Source of the DNA: CAVZCK01 sp963773735
GTDB lineage: Bacteria > Pseudomonadota > Alphaproteobacteria > Rhizobiales > Rhodomicrobiaceae
NCBI GenBank assembly: GCA_963773735.1
Contig: CAVZCK010000034.1
Coordinates: forward strand, 124,001 to 188,000
Length of the DNA: 64,000 nucleotides
Direction of reading: 5' to 3'
Made by a program: the position numbers and the translations under genes. Positions 46,161-55,462 of this stretch are shown in pieces; position 1 is the first letter of the stretch, and every line of letters begins with the position of its first letter. The notes under the pieces are model-generated. The model searched no databases, was not told the DNA's origin, and saw only the letters and a program-made list of their open reading frames with translations.

Positions 46161-46233
46161 GTGGTCCGATTCCGGCATTTGCATGCGCTTGCAGCGCGAT
46201 CGAGAGCAAATTCCGGAATCAAAAGGACCACTC
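46161..46233. repeat. Imperfect 73-base palindrome (REP/MITE-like)
   Basis: The left arm reads AGTGGTCC, GATTCCGG, ATTTGC in order; the right arm reads GCAAAT, CCGGAATC, GGACCACT. The arms pair over 22 bases with short bulges. It lies between the divergent mlaE and epimerase genes and has the look of a dispersed intergenic palindromic element. Confidence 0.7.
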
Positions 46234-46253
46234 GCAATGTTATGAGTTTAGTG

Positions 46254-46321
46254 GAGCTTTTGAATTTGACATTTGAGCGCGAGTTCGCGACAGGCGGGAC
46301 TCAAATGTCAAATTCGCTCCA
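46254..46321. repeat. Long perfect palindrome with a nested hairpin
   Basis: GAATTTGACATTTGAG (46263-46278) pairs perfectly with CTCAAATGTCAAATTC (46301-46316), extended by GGAGC/GCTCC outside a TTTT bulge. Inside, CGCGA-gt-TCGCG (46279-46290) forms a second hairpin. It lies 20 bases after the first palindrome and about 40 bases before the epimerase start. Confidence 0.75.
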
Positions 46322-46358
46322 ATAGGCCCTCGGCATAGGAAAACGGGAGGCGCTGTTC

Positions 46359-47333
46359 ATGTTCGGGCCGCTGATGATCTCGGCTCGGGTCGAAAGCTGG
46401 CCGATCGCGGGGGGCTTTACGATCTCCCGCGGCGCGAAACGCGCGGCGGTCGTGGTCGTAGCCGAGCTCACGGACGGTCAGGTGACCGGGCGCGGCGAAT
46501 GCGTGCCCTATGCGCGCTACGGCGAGAGCGCGGAACGGACTTTGGCCGAAATCCGCGGAGCGCGCGCCGCGGATCGCGCCTCGCTCCGGGCCGAATTGCC
46601 GGCGGGCGCCGCGCGGAATGCACTCGACTGCGCGCTGTGGGATTATGAGGCGAAGGCAACCGACATTCGTGCCACTGCACGCGCCGGCTTTCACGATATG
46701 AAGCCGTTGCTGACGGCCTACACGATCAGCCTCGCCTCGCCGGAGGAGATGGGCGCAAAGGCGCTTGCCGCGCGGAGCTATCCGCTGCTGAAGCTGAAGC
46801 TTGGCGGCAACGGCGATGCGGAACGGCTTCGTGCGGTCGGCGCCGCCCGGCCGGATGCGCGGCTGATCGTCGACGCGAACGAAGCCTGGCGTCCGGATCA
46901 GACCGCCGGTTTGCTCGCCGCTTGTGCCGAAATCGGGGTCGAACTCGTCGAACAGCCTCTGCCAGTGGGGCAGGATGCAATTCTCGGCGATCTCGCCCGG
47001 CCGGTGCCCGTCTGCGCCGACGAGTCGGCCCATACGAGCGATAGCCTCGCCGACCTCGCTGGGCGCTACGATGCCGTCAACATCAAGCTGGACAAGACCG
47101 GCGGGCTGACCGAGGCGCTCGTCATGGCCGAAAAGGCAAGAGCGCTGGGGATGAAAATCATGGTTGGCTGCATGGTCGCCACCTCGCTGGCTATGGCCCC
47201 GGCGACGATACTCGGCCAGGGCGCGGACTGGGTCGACCTTGACGGCCCGCTCCTGCTGGAGAAAGACCGAACGCCCGGCCTCCAGTTCCACGGCCCGTTC
47301 ATCCTGCCGCCGTCCCCGTCGCTTTGGGGCTGA
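46359..47333 (+). CDS. L-Ala-D/L-Glu epimerase-type dipeptide epimerase
   Basis: A 324-residue enolase-superfamily enzyme, most likely recycling murein dipeptides by converting L-Ala-D-Glu to L-Ala-L-Glu. It has the capping-domain segment GRGECVPYARYGES, the first catalytic Lys in LLKLKLGG, metal ligands in IVDANEAW, VEQPL and VCADESAH, the second Lys in VNIKLDKTGGL, and the terminal DLDGPLLL segment that binds the dipeptide amino group. The ATG has GGGAGG eight bases upstream. Its 3' end overlaps the convergent MFS gene by 35 bases. Confidence 0.9.
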   Translation: MFGPLMISARVESWPIAGGFTISRGAKRAAVVVVAELTDGQVTGRGECVPYARYGESAERTLAEIRGARAADRASLRAELPAGAARNALDCALWDYEAKATDIRATARAGFHDMKPLLTAYTISLASPEEMGAKALAARSYPLLKLKLGGNGDAERLRAVGAARPDARLIVDANEAWRPDQTAGLLAACAEIGVELVEQPLPVGQDAILGDLARPVPVCADESAHTSDSLADLAGRYDAVNIKLDKTGGLTEALVMAEKARALGMKIMVGCMVATSLAMAPATILGQGADWVDLDGPLLLEKDRTPGLQFHGPFILPPSPSLWG

Positions 47334-48546
47334 CGATCGCTCCGCCCTGCCAGCGGCGCATGAGGATAAGGCTGAGCATCAGCCCGAGGAAGCCGAGACC
47401 GGCCATGGCGAGATAGGCGCTGCCGCCGAAATTTCGGTATAGCGCGCCCGCTCCGAGCGAAACAAGCCCCATGAAGATCCCCATCGTCACCGAGGCGTAA
47501 AGCCCCTGTGCGGAAGCCGATAGGCGCTGCGGGATCGCGCGGTTGAGGAACTGCATTGCGCCGAGATGGGCGGCCCCGAAGGTCAGCCCATGCAGCGTCT
47601 GCGTCAGGAACAGGATCGCCAGCGGCGGATCGTAAGCGGTGATCGTCCAGCGGATCACAGCCGCCGCGGCTGCGACGGCAAGCAGTTGGACCGGGCCGAG
47701 CCGGCGGCTGATACGTGCCCCATAGGCAAAGAGCACGATTTCGGCGACGACGCCGATCCCCCAAAGCGCGCCGATCACGGTCGGCGGAATGCCTGCCGAG
47801 GTCCAATGCAACGTCCCGAAGATGTAATAGACGGCATGCGCCGATTGAGTTGCGCCGGTCGCCGCCAGGAAGAGCCAGAGATCGGGAACGCGGATGAGCT
47901 GCAATATATCTGACGGGCGGAGCTTCTGGATGGGCAGCGTTTCGAGTTCGCCGGTGACGCGGGCGAGCTGTTTTTCGTTCGGCAGCCAGTAAACCGCCGC
48001 CAGAACGCAGACGGCGGCACTGATGAACAGCCAGAGAGCGCCTGGAGGCCCCCAGATCTCGACGGCTGCGCCGCCGGCAGACGTCATGGCGATATAGCTG
48101 AAGGACCCCCAAAGGCGCATCCGCCCGTAAGCCGCCAGTCCGGCGCCCGCTCCCGCGAGGGCGAGGGAGTCCGTGATCGGAATGACCGACATCCAGAACA
48201 GCGTGAAGACCAGGACAACCGAGAAAATCCCGGCAAAGCCATGCATCGCCGGCAGAAGCGCGACGGACAGGAGCGATCCCCAGGCAAGCCATTTGAGCAT
48301 TGCCACGGGTCTGCCGGAGCGGTCCGCCGCGAAGGTCATCGCCGGGGTGAAAATCGCCCGGACAAGCACCGGCACGGCGTAGATCAGCGAAATCTGGCCA
48401 TCCGTCAGCTCCCGTGACCGCAGCCAGACCGGCAGAAACGGCATGTAGCAGCCGACGATGAAGAATATCGCCACGTAAAAGACCGAGAGGCGCAGGCCGA
48501 AGCCGGCGTCCGGCAACCGTCTATCGGGTCCGTTTATTCGAAGCAC
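47299..48546 (-). CDS. MFS transporter, HcaT/MFS_1-like
   Basis: A 415-residue transporter with about 12 hydrophobic segments. The N-terminal stretch (LRLSVFYVAIFFIVGCYMPF, then LPVWLRSRELTDGQISLIYA) is typical of the MFS_1-like family that includes the 3-phenylpropionate permease HcaT and nucleoside permeases. YGRMRLWGSFSYIAMTSAGG is the conserved loop motif. The substrate is unknown; the convergent dipeptide epimerase gene does not prove a link. The start appears to be a GTG with a weak ribosome binding site. The region 48547-48637 holds no gene. Confidence 0.85.
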   Translation of the reverse strand: MLRINGPDRRLPDAGFGLRLSVFYVAIFFIVGCYMPFLPVWLRSRELTDGQISLIYAVPVLVRAIFTPAMTFAADRSGRPVAMLKWLAWGSLLSVALLPAMHGFAGIFSVVLVFTLFWMSVIPITDSLALAGAGAGLAAYGRMRLWGSFSYIAMTSAGGAAVEIWGPPGALWLFISAAVCVLAAVYWLPNEKQLARVTGELETLPIQKLRPSDILQLIRVPDLWLFLAATGATQSAHAVYYIFGTLHWTSAGIPPTVIGALWGIGVVAEIVLFAYGARISRRLGPVQLLAVAAAAAVIRWTITAYDPPLAILFLTQTLHGLTFGAAHLGAMQFLNRAIPQRLSASAQGLYASVTMGIFMGLVSLGAGALYRNFGGSAYLAMAGLGFLGLMLSLILMRRWQGGAIVSPKATGTAAG

Positions 48547-48637
48547 GGGCTGCTAAACCAAACGCTAAGAGATTCGATGCATAGTTGGCGCCTTGAGAAA
48601 GCCCGGAACCGGCGACCGACTTCGAGCCTGGACACAC

Positions 48638-49369
48638 ATGCCCCCATCCATGTCATCCATTACCTCGTTTACCGCGGATTACGAGGCCATCGAGCGCGCG
48701 ATCCGGGAGACGAGCCGCGGCCGCTGGTTTCTCTCCAGCTATTTGGAGCGGAACCGTTCCGCCGAAACGAAGATGCTTCTCGGTGCAATCGCCAAGCTCG
48801 AATCCGCGATACGCGACAATGGCCAAGCCGTCGAGAGCGTGAGGGCGTTCGATACACTGATGTCGCTGCGCGAAGCAATCAGTCAGACGCGCGAGGACAT
48901 GGCCTATCTGCCGAGCGCCCGTGGCGATACCGCCCAGCTTCCGCTGAAGCGCTTCGATTTTGAACATATTCCTGCCGCGCTCGCCGATGAGACCAAAGCG
49001 ATTCGCGACGCCGCCGCAAGCATTCAGAGCGCGGCCTATGCGCTACAGGCGGCGGGTGTTTTCCAGGGCGTGGCAAGCCAGATCATCGGCCGGGCTGAGA
49101 TCGTCGAACGCTCCTGCGCCGGGCAGGAAGCCGTGCTGAACCGCGCCAAGCGCATGGCCTCGCTTCTGAGCGAGATCGAATCCGAGTTGATGAGCGTCTT
49201 CGACGATGATCAAAGCCATGCGCCCTATGGAGACGATCACCAGGCCGAGATCAGCGACATCCTGAGCCGGCGCCGCCGCCATATTCCGGAGGAGCTTGTC
49301 GAGGAAATATCGGCAGCACTCGGCGAAAGCCCTCGCGAAGGCGCGTTCGACGGCCCGCCCAAGATGTGA
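48638..49369 (+). CDS. Conserved-looking hypothetical protein, possibly CheZ-like
   Basis: About 243 residues, with no membrane segment. The protein is largely helical: ERAIRETSRGRWFLSSYLER and NRSAETKMLLGAIAKLESAI near the start, and EAVLNRAKRMASLLSEIESE later, with a charged C-terminal tail (RRRRHIPEELVEEISAALGE). The first motif, RGRWFLSSYLERNRSAET, also occurs in widely distributed alphaproteobacterial proteins of unknown role. Some of these are annotated as CheZ-like, but I see no catalytic motif. Start codons at 48593, 48638 and 48653 are all possible. Confidence 0.6.
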   Translation: MPPSMSSITSFTADYEAIERAIRETSRGRWFLSSYLERNRSAETKMLLGAIAKLESAIRDNGQAVESVRAFDTLMSLREAISQTREDMAYLPSARGDTAQLPLKRFDFEHIPAALADETKAIRDAAASIQSAAYALQAAGVFQGVASQIIGRAEIVERSCAGQEAVLNRAKRMASLLSEIESELMSVFDDDQSHAPYGDDHQAEISDILSRRRRHIPEELVEEISAALGESPREGAFDGPPKM

Positions 49370-49381
49370 CGCATATCCGGG

Positions 49382-50368
49382 CTATTTGCCGAGGACATCG
49401 ATCAGCAGGCCCGGATCGATATTGCCCCCCGAAAGCACGATGGCAACCGGTTGGCCTGACGGCTTGTAACGGCCGCTGAGCAGCGCCGCCAGCGCAATCG
49501 CCCCGCCGGGTTCGACGACGAGCTTCAGCTCATTGAAGGCAAAGGCAACCGCCGCGCGCGTATCCTCATCGGGAACGGCGATGCCGCCGGCAAGCCTCTC
49601 GCGGCCGATCGCGAAGGTCAGCTCGCCCGGATGCTGCATGAGCAGTGCGTCGCAAATCGAGCGCGCGCTGGGGTCGTTCCGCGCAGGCTCGCCGCTCTTC
49701 AGGGACCGGGCGAAATCGTCGAATCCGGCCGGCTCGACCGTGTAGACGCCGCACTCGGGCAGGGCGTCCTTCACCGCCAGCGAAATTCCCGAGGCGAGGC
49801 CGCCGCCGCTGCAAGGTACAAGAACGGCCTCCAGGTCGGCGCCGGCGGCCTCGGCTTGTTCGATGATTTCAAGGCCGACGGTTCCCTGTCCGGCGATGAC
49901 ATCGGGATTGTCGAAAGGTGCGACGAACTCCGCGCGACGCTTCTCCGCGATGGCTGCGGCGATCGCCTCGCGATCCTCGGTGTAGCGGTCATAATGGACG
50001 ACCTCGGCGCCGGAGCGCCGCGTGCGCTCGACCTTGATTGCCGGAGCATCGGCCGGCATGACGATGACGGCGGGAATGCCGCACAGCCGCGCCGCTTCGG
50101 CGACGCCCTGGGCATGATTGCCGGACGAGCAGGCCACGACCCCGCCCGGAAAGGCGGCGCGGTCGATTCGCGAGATGCAATTATAGGCGCCCCGGAATTT
50201 GAAGCTTCCGGTGCGCTGCAGAACCTCCGCTTTGAGCAGCACCCGTGTCCCGAGCTTCTCGTTAAGGAAGGCGGACTCCAGAAGCGGCGTGCGGGCGGCG
50301 TAAGGCGCGATGCGCCGGGCGGCATCGCGCACGTCATTGATGGCCGGAAGGCGGAATTGAAGCGTCAT
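49382..50368 (-). CDS. Threonine/serine dehydratase, catabolic type
   Basis: A 328-residue fold-type II PLP enzyme. The PLP Lys lies in QRTGSFKFRGAYNCIS; SSGNHAQGVAEAARL, VPCSGGGLASGISLAVK and VEPGGAIALAALLSG bind the cofactor. It has no ACT domain, unlike the threonine ammonia-lyase at 20.7 kb, so it is probably catabolic or acts on serine, threo-hydroxyaspartate or a related amino acid. Its ATG overlaps the stop of the upstream glycosyltransferase gene (ATGA), so it is the last gene of a three-gene operon. Confidence 0.9.
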   Translation of the reverse strand: MTLQFRLPAINDVRDAARRIAPYAARTPLLESAFLNEKLGTRVLLKAEVLQRTGSFKFRGAYNCISRIDRAAFPGGVVACSSGNHAQGVAEAARLCGIPAVIVMPADAPAIKVERTRRSGAEVVHYDRYTEDREAIAAAIAEKRRAEFVAPFDNPDVIAGQGTVGLEIIEQAEAAGADLEAVLVPCSGGGLASGISLAVKDALPECGVYTVEPAGFDDFARSLKSGEPARNDPSARSICDALLMQHPGELTFAIGRERLAGGIAVPDEDTRAAVAFAFNELKLVVEPGGAIALAALLSGRYKPSGQPVAIVLSGGNIDPGLLIDVLGK

Positions 50369-51381
50369 TGTTTCCCCAGAGAACCACGGCAAGCGGACGT
50401 GACGTTGTCGATGAACTGGCGGGCACAGGCATCCCAGCTGAAGCCGAGAGCATAATCCCGGCAGGCGCCGCGGTCTATCGTCAGGGCTTTCAGGGCGGCG
50501 TCCTTCAGGTCCTCGCTCAAATAGCCCACCAGGCCGTTGAGAACCACGTCCTTCGGTCCTGTCACCGGGTAGGCGGCAATGGGAACGCCGGACGCAAGCG
50601 CTTCCAAAAGGACTACGCCGTAAGTGTCTGTCCGGCTTGGGAAAACGAAGCAATCCGCCGACGCAAAGGCTTCGGCAAGGGGCTCGCCGAACAGCGGCCC
50701 GGTAAAAATGGCATCGCCATAGGCGGCCTTGAGCGCCTTGAGCTGGGGGCCGCTCCCGACAATGACCTTTTTCCCCGGCAGATCGAGATCGAGGAACGCT
50801 TTGAGGTTTTTTTCGACCGCGACCCGGCCGACGTTGAGGAAGACGGGCCCCTCGCCGAACAGGCGAATGTTGCGGGGACGGAACAACGCGGTGTCGACGC
50901 CCCGGCTCCAAGGCAGAAGACGCTTGAAGCCTTTGCCCGCCAATTCCTCCATGAGCGATGGCGTTGCCACCATCGTCGCGCACGAAGCGCCATGAAACCA
51001 GCGTTCGAGCGAATAGCCGAAGGATTGCGGCACCGGCAGGCGAGCGGCCAAATATTCCGGAAAGCGCGTGTGATAGCTCGTGGTGAACGGCCAGCCCGCT
51101 CTTACGCAAGAGGCCCGCGTCGCAAAGCCGATCGGGCCTTCCGTCGCGATATGGATATAATCCGGCTCTATCGCCTCGACCCGGCGTCTCACCTGGCGCG
51201 GTGTAACGAAAGCGAGGCGGATCTCCGAGTAGGTCGGCATGGGAACAGTTCGGAAGTCGTCCGGCGTGATGAACACAGTCTCATGGCCGAGCCGAGAAAG
51301 GTGCCCAGCAAGCTGCGCATAGGTGTACACGACGCCGTTGATCTGAGGGTGCCAGGCGTCCGTCGCGATCAGACAGCGCAT
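50365..51381 (-). CDS. Glycosyltransferase family 4 protein
   Basis: A 338-residue GT-B glycosyltransferase. It has the N-terminal ATDAWHPQINGVVYTYAQLA, PDYIHIATEGPIGFATRASC, LNVGRVAVEKNLKAFLDL and the donor-binding FVFPSRTDTYGVVLLEALAS (E-x7-E type). Related enzymes use GDP-mannose or UDP-sugars to glycosylate diacylglycerol or phosphatidylinositol; the acceptor here is not known. The gene overlaps its neighbours on both sides, and the partner upstream is an LpxH-like phosphoesterase, a pairing consistent with envelope glycolipid metabolism. Confidence 0.9.
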   Translation of the reverse strand: MRCLIATDAWHPQINGVVYTYAQLAGHLSRLGHETVFITPDDFRTVPMPTYSEIRLAFVTPRQVRRRVEAIEPDYIHIATEGPIGFATRASCVRAGWPFTTSYHTRFPEYLAARLPVPQSFGYSLERWFHGASCATMVATPSLMEELAGKGFKRLLPWSRGVDTALFRPRNIRLFGEGPVFLNVGRVAVEKNLKAFLDLDLPGKKVIVGSGPQLKALKAAYGDAIFTGPLFGEPLAEAFASADCFVFPSRTDTYGVVLLEALASGVPIAAYPVTGPKDVVLNGLVGYLSEDLKDAALKALTIDRGACRDYALGFSWDACARQFIDNVTSACRGSLGKQ

Positions 51382-52211
51382 CAGGCCGCAGCCGCCTGGT
51401 TCAGCGCGGCGGCCTCGGCCATCTCGGCGTCGCGGATATTGAGCCAGCGGATGATCTCGAACTTGCCGTCATGGGTCTCGCCGACCGCCGTGCCGCTTTC
51501 GACCCAGTCTCCGCAATTGATGTAGGTGATGTCGGAAATATCCCGCATCGCGGCAAAATGGATGTGACCGCAGATCACGCCGCTTGCGCCGTGCCGCCTG
51601 GCCTCGCCGGCGAGCGCGGCTTCAAAGTCGCCGATATAGTTAACGGCCTTCTTGACCTTCTGCTTGAGAAAAGCCGAAAGCGACCAGTAGGAAAATCCCA
51701 ATTGGCGCCGGACGTTGTTGAAGGCTGTATTGAGGTTGAGCGCAAGCACATAGGCCCAATCGCCGAGAAATGCGAGCCATTTCACATATTGGATGACGAC
51801 ATCGAACTCGTCGCCATGCATGATCAGAAAACGCCGGCCGTCGGCAGTGATGTGGATGTCGTTCAGCTTGAATTCGATGCCGCCGAAATGCTGCCCGCAA
51901 TAGGCGCGCAGAGCCTCGTCGTGATTACCAGGGATGTAGACGAAACGTGCTCCCTTGCGCACCTTGCGCAAGAGTTTTTGCACGACATCATTGTGGGTTT
52001 GCGGCCAATGCGGACTGCGCCGGATTCGCCAGAAATCGACAATATCCCCGACGAGGTAGTAAGTATCCGCTTCGTATCTTTTGAGAAACTCTAGAAGATC
52101 GTCGGCCTGGCACGCTTTGGTTCCCAAATGCACATCGGAGATGAAAAGCGTGCGGTAGTGTTTGTTCAAGTCGCCCTGCTCGCTGGGTTGCAGCACAATC
52201 CTATCCCGCAC
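51381..52211 (-). CDS. UDP-2,3-diacylglucosamine diphosphatase-like metallophosphoesterase
   Basis: A 276-residue calcineurin-like phosphoesterase. The metal-site motifs are complete: ISDVHLGTKA, LVGDIVDFW, YIPGNHDEALR, LIMHGDEFD and VICGHIHFA. Length and order match the LpxH-related family, which cleaves UDP-2,3-diacylglucosamine in lipid A synthesis, but many relatives have other phospholipid-like substrates. Its TGA overlaps the ATG of the glycosyltransferase gene. It is the first gene of the operon; the gap 52212-52506 separates it from a divergent L,D-transpeptidase gene and probably holds both promoters. Confidence 0.87.
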   Translation of the reverse strand: MRDRIVLQPSEQGDLNKHYRTLFISDVHLGTKACQADDLLEFLKRYEADTYYLVGDIVDFWRIRRSPHWPQTHNDVVQKLLRKVRKGARFVYIPGNHDEALRAYCGQHFGGIEFKLNDIHITADGRRFLIMHGDEFDVVIQYVKWLAFLGDWAYVLALNLNTAFNNVRRQLGFSYWSLSAFLKQKVKKAVNYIGDFEAALAGEARRHGASGVICGHIHFAAMRDISDITYINCGDWVESGTAVGETHDGKFEIIRWLNIRDAEMAEAAALNQAAAA

Positions 52212-52506
52212 GCCTGAACGGTGATTAAACAGTAACGGGGATTTCGTGTTTCAATATTGTGACGGCAACACAAATGAATCGTATTCCGGCTCGCGGAATG
52301 CCCCTCATCTTCACTCGCTCATCTTTTAGCTCCATTGGCGGCGGTGCGCAACGCATCTGTTGCCACCTTGTTCCTATCGGCGGTCGGCGGCATTGGAAAA
52401 CGCTCAGATCGGGCGTTTAACCATATTATCGGCTTTGGCGTGTCTTCCCTGCGCCGCGATATCTAATAGGTGGGAGAGGTTCAGCGTCTGAGAGCGGGTG
52501 TCAACG

Positions 52507-52932
52507 ATGCGCTTCCTAACCGTTTTTCTTGCAGCATGTCTATTGTCGATCGGTCTCGCCAAAACGGCGCAGGCTTCCGTGGTGGTTTCCGTAGACAAGT
52601 CCGAGCAGCTCATGCGCGTCTATGTGGATGGCGATCTGGCCTATGTCTGGCCCGTCTCTACAGCCAGGCGGGGCTACAACACGCCTCCGGGATCCTATCG
52701 GCCCTACGCGCTTTATCGGTTCCACCGTTCGAGGATCTATGACAACGCGCCGATGCCCTATTCGATCTTCTTCAACGGTGGCTATGCCATTCACGGCACC
52801 TATGCGATTCGCCGGCTTGGCAGTCCTGCCTCACATGGCTGCATCCGCCTGCATATCGCGAATGCGCGCGAGCTGTTTGAGATTGTGAGTTCCTACGGAA
52901 GAGACGGCACACGGATCGTCATTCGGCCTTAG
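52507..52932 (+). CDS. Small L,D-transpeptidase (ErfK/YbiS/YkuD)
   Basis: A 141-residue secreted enzyme with a signal peptide (FLTVFLAACLLSIGLAKTAQ, cleaved near QAS) and a bare YkuD domain. It shows the conserved VSVDKSEQLMRVYVDGDLAY, NTPPGSYRPYALYRFH, AIHGTYAIRRLGSPASHG and the nucleophile Cys in SHGCIRLH. It lacks the peptidoglycan-binding region of LdtP at 13.3 kb. Its last 14 bases overlap the end of the convergent ycjF-like gene. Confidence 0.92.
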   Translation: MRFLTVFLAACLLSIGLAKTAQASVVVSVDKSEQLMRVYVDGDLAYVWPVSTARRGYNTPPGSYRPYALYRFHRSRIYDNAPMPYSIFFNGGYAIHGTYAIRRLGSPASHGCIRLHIANARELFEIVSSYGRDGTRIVIRP

Positions 52933-53968
52933 GGCCCGTCGGTGTGGCACGCGCCGAGGCTCGGCGGATGGTCCTGATTTCGGCGACGAAATCGCGCAGC
53001 CGCGGGCGCTCGGCGTCGATATAGGGCAGAGGCCGGCAGAGATCGATCGCGGCGATACCGATGCGGCCGGTGAAGGCGCCGTTCATCACGCCTTCGCCCA
53101 GCCGGGCTGAGAGCCGTGCCGTCAGGCCATGGCCGATGAGCTGCTGAATGACGTCGTCACCGAGCGCGACGCTTCCGGTCAAGGCCAGATGACCGAGCAC
53201 GAGCCGCGCCAGCCGCAGCGAGCCGAGAAAGCCGGGACGGCCGCCATAAAGCGTCGCGAGACGCCGCAGCATCGCCAGATTGGCGATGCCGACGAAGGCG
53301 ACATCGACGATCGCCGATGGGCTCACCGCCGTGATCAGCGCCACACGCCGGACCGTCGCAGAGAGGGCGTTTCGCGCTTGCCGGTCGACCGGCACCAGAA
53401 TTTCCCGCTCGGTCAAAATCAGAAGCTCGCGCGCGCTCAGCACATCGCGGCGATGATCGGCGAGCCGCCGCGCGCCCCATTTCAGCTCTTCGCGCGCCGA
53501 AAACAGCCCCTCGATCTGATGCGAGACGTCAATGGCATGTTTTTTGTGGGCGTCGGCGAGCGCGCTTTCGGCCTTCAGCCGAATGGCGGCGACCCGGCCG
53601 AGACGGAAAAATCCAAGGATCTCTCTTCCCGCGATCATGGCCGCGGCAAGCGCTGCCATGAGCGCCAGCGCGAGGGCGATATAGCCGAGCCAGCCGCCGC
53701 GTGAAAAAAGATCCGTGACAAAATTCGTGATCCAGATGCCGATCCCGATCGAAACGAGCCCGCTGATCGCCGAGAGAAAGATTGCGCCCCAGCCGATGCC
53801 GCGAATGCGGGCGAGCTTCGTCCTGGCCGAGCCAGCTGCGGCAATCTCCGGTTGCTCGCCGACGCTGTTTGCGGCCGGCTCATTGACCGGGCTCACCTCG
53901 ACGGGGCTGAGCCTGGTATCGTCCAGCCGGAAGATTCTCGGTGTCCTTGCCTGATCCTCGCCGCTCAT
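52919..53968 (-). CDS. ycjF: YcjF/TIGR01620 family membrane protein
   Basis: A 349-residue inner-membrane protein. Two hydrophobic segments (GAIFLSAISGLVSIGIGIWI; IALALALMAALAAAMIAGR) are followed by the DUF697 domain (RRVALITAVSPSAIVDVAFV, then RRLATLYGGRPGFLGSLRLA). YcjF is paired with the GTPase-like YcjX in many proteobacteria and both are induced by envelope or heat stress; the function is unknown. Its start overlaps the ycjX stop by four bases. Confidence 0.88.
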   Translation of the reverse strand: MSGEDQARTPRIFRLDDTRLSPVEVSPVNEPAANSVGEQPEIAAAGSARTKLARIRGIGWGAIFLSAISGLVSIGIGIWITNFVTDLFSRGGWLGYIALALALMAALAAAMIAGREILGFFRLGRVAAIRLKAESALADAHKKHAIDVSHQIEGLFSAREELKWGARRLADHRRDVLSARELLILTEREILVPVDRQARNALSATVRRVALITAVSPSAIVDVAFVGIANLAMLRRLATLYGGRPGFLGSLRLARLVLGHLALTGSVALGDDVIQQLIGHGLTARLSARLGEGVMNGAFTGRIGIAAIDLCRPLPYIDAERPRLRDFVAEIRTIRRASARATPTGPKAE

Positions 53969-55417
53969 TCGAGCTTGTCTCCGAGAAGGAACTGCATGGC
54001 ACGGTCCAGCCGGATATGCGGCAGCGCAGCGGGCGCACCAAAGCCGGCCGATTGCGGCCTCGGCGGTCGGAAGCGCAGGAATGCGACTTCGGAACCCGCG
54101 GGCCGCGCCGCGTTTGTCGCCTGCGCAAGCAGCGACGGCTCCGGAAGATCGCCGGGAAACAGCGCGACCTCATCGCGGCCGTTAAAATGCTGGCCGTCGA
54201 GCGCCTCGCCCGGCAGCGGCGTTCCGGCAATGCAGGCAAGCGGGCCGCCGGTCTCGCGCGCCTCGATTTCATGAGTCGCGCGGACCGCGGCAAGCGCAAC
54301 CGACTGCACGGACGCGCCCGAGAACAGCGCGCGGTCGATTGCCTTCTGCACCAGGGCTTGGAGGATCGCCTCCAGCCGGTCGTGGCTGGTGTGATGGATG
54401 TGGTCGGCCTTCGTCGCGGCGAATAGGATGCGGTCGATCCGCTTGCCGAGGATTGACGACAGCCAGGTGTTCGGGCCGGGCCGGAAACAGCTCAGGATCG
54501 ATGCAAGTGCGCGTTCAAGGTCCCGTATCGCGGCGCTTCCAGCGTTCATCGCACCCAGGACGTCAACCAGCACGATCTGACGTTCGAGCCGCGCGAAATG
54601 ATCGCGGAAGAACGGCTTTACCACATGCGCCTTATAGGCTTCGAAGCGCCGCGCCATCATGGCGTGAAGCGAGCCGTACGGCGCGCTTGCGCCCGGCTTC
54701 AGGTCAAGCGGCATGAAGGTCAGGGCCGGCGAAGTCCTTAAGATCGCCGGGCATCAGCATCCGGCCGGGCGACAGCGTAGAAAGCAGGCCGCCCTCGGCG
54801 CGGCAGCGGAGCAAATAGGCGGTGAACAGCTCGGCTCCGCGCATCGCCTTCGACTCGTCCCGTTTCGCCGCTGGATCGATGCCGCTCAAGAACCCATGCC
54901 ATTCGCGCGCAAAACCTCGCCGTTCCGGCGCGCGGCTGAGTGTCATGGCTTCTGCCGACCAGCCCTGATAATCGAGCCGCAGAAGCGGCAGATCGAGCAG
55001 CCATTCTCCCGGATAGTCGACGATATCGACATGCAGCGTCGAGGTGCCGAACGGCCGGCGCCAAAGCGTGGTCGGCTCATAGTCGAGCGTCAGCCTGAGC
55101 TGGCTGATTTGTTTGGTGCTCTCGGGCCATTCCGGCGGCACGGCTGTCAGCTTTGCCAGATGATCTTCATAGGCGAATTGGGGAACCTCGTCGTCCGGCT
55201 GCGGTTCGAGATAGGCGCGGATGAGGCGCCCTTGGGACGCGGCGCCGAAAAAGGGCAGCCGGCCACCGGCGACAAGGTTGTGCACCAGAGCGGTGATGAA
55301 GACGGTCTTTCCGGAGCGCGCTAGGCCGGTCACGCCAAGGCGCACCGACGGCGTTAACCACGCGCCGGCAAGGTCCCCGGCCGAACGGGCAAGGCCGGCC
55401 AGCTCGTCAAGGATCAA
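53965..55417 (-). pseudogene. ycjX: YcjX family (DUF463) P-loop protein (frameshifted)
   Basis: A predicted nucleotide-binding protein of about 483 residues in two frames. The first has the Walker A loop in VTGLARSGKTVFITALVHNL, LHVDIVDYPGEWLLDLPLL and FLSGIDPAAKRDES. The second has MARRFEAYKAHVVKPFFRDH, RQIVLVDVLGAMNAG and LFAATKADHIHHTSHD. The frames switch between about 54706 and 54725, near FAGP and MPLDLKPG; the span is 3n+1 bases. The start is a TTG with AGGA upstream. It is co-translated with ycjF. Confidence 0.85.
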
Positions 55418-55462
55418 GGTTGTGTCCTGCCAGCCGTCACTGCCCTCTCTTTAGGCCGCCCG

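Noticed and set aside
50368..51525. 385-codon plus-strand frame opposite the GT4 gene
   Set aside because: Antisense to a conserved glycosyltransferase with overlapping operon structure.
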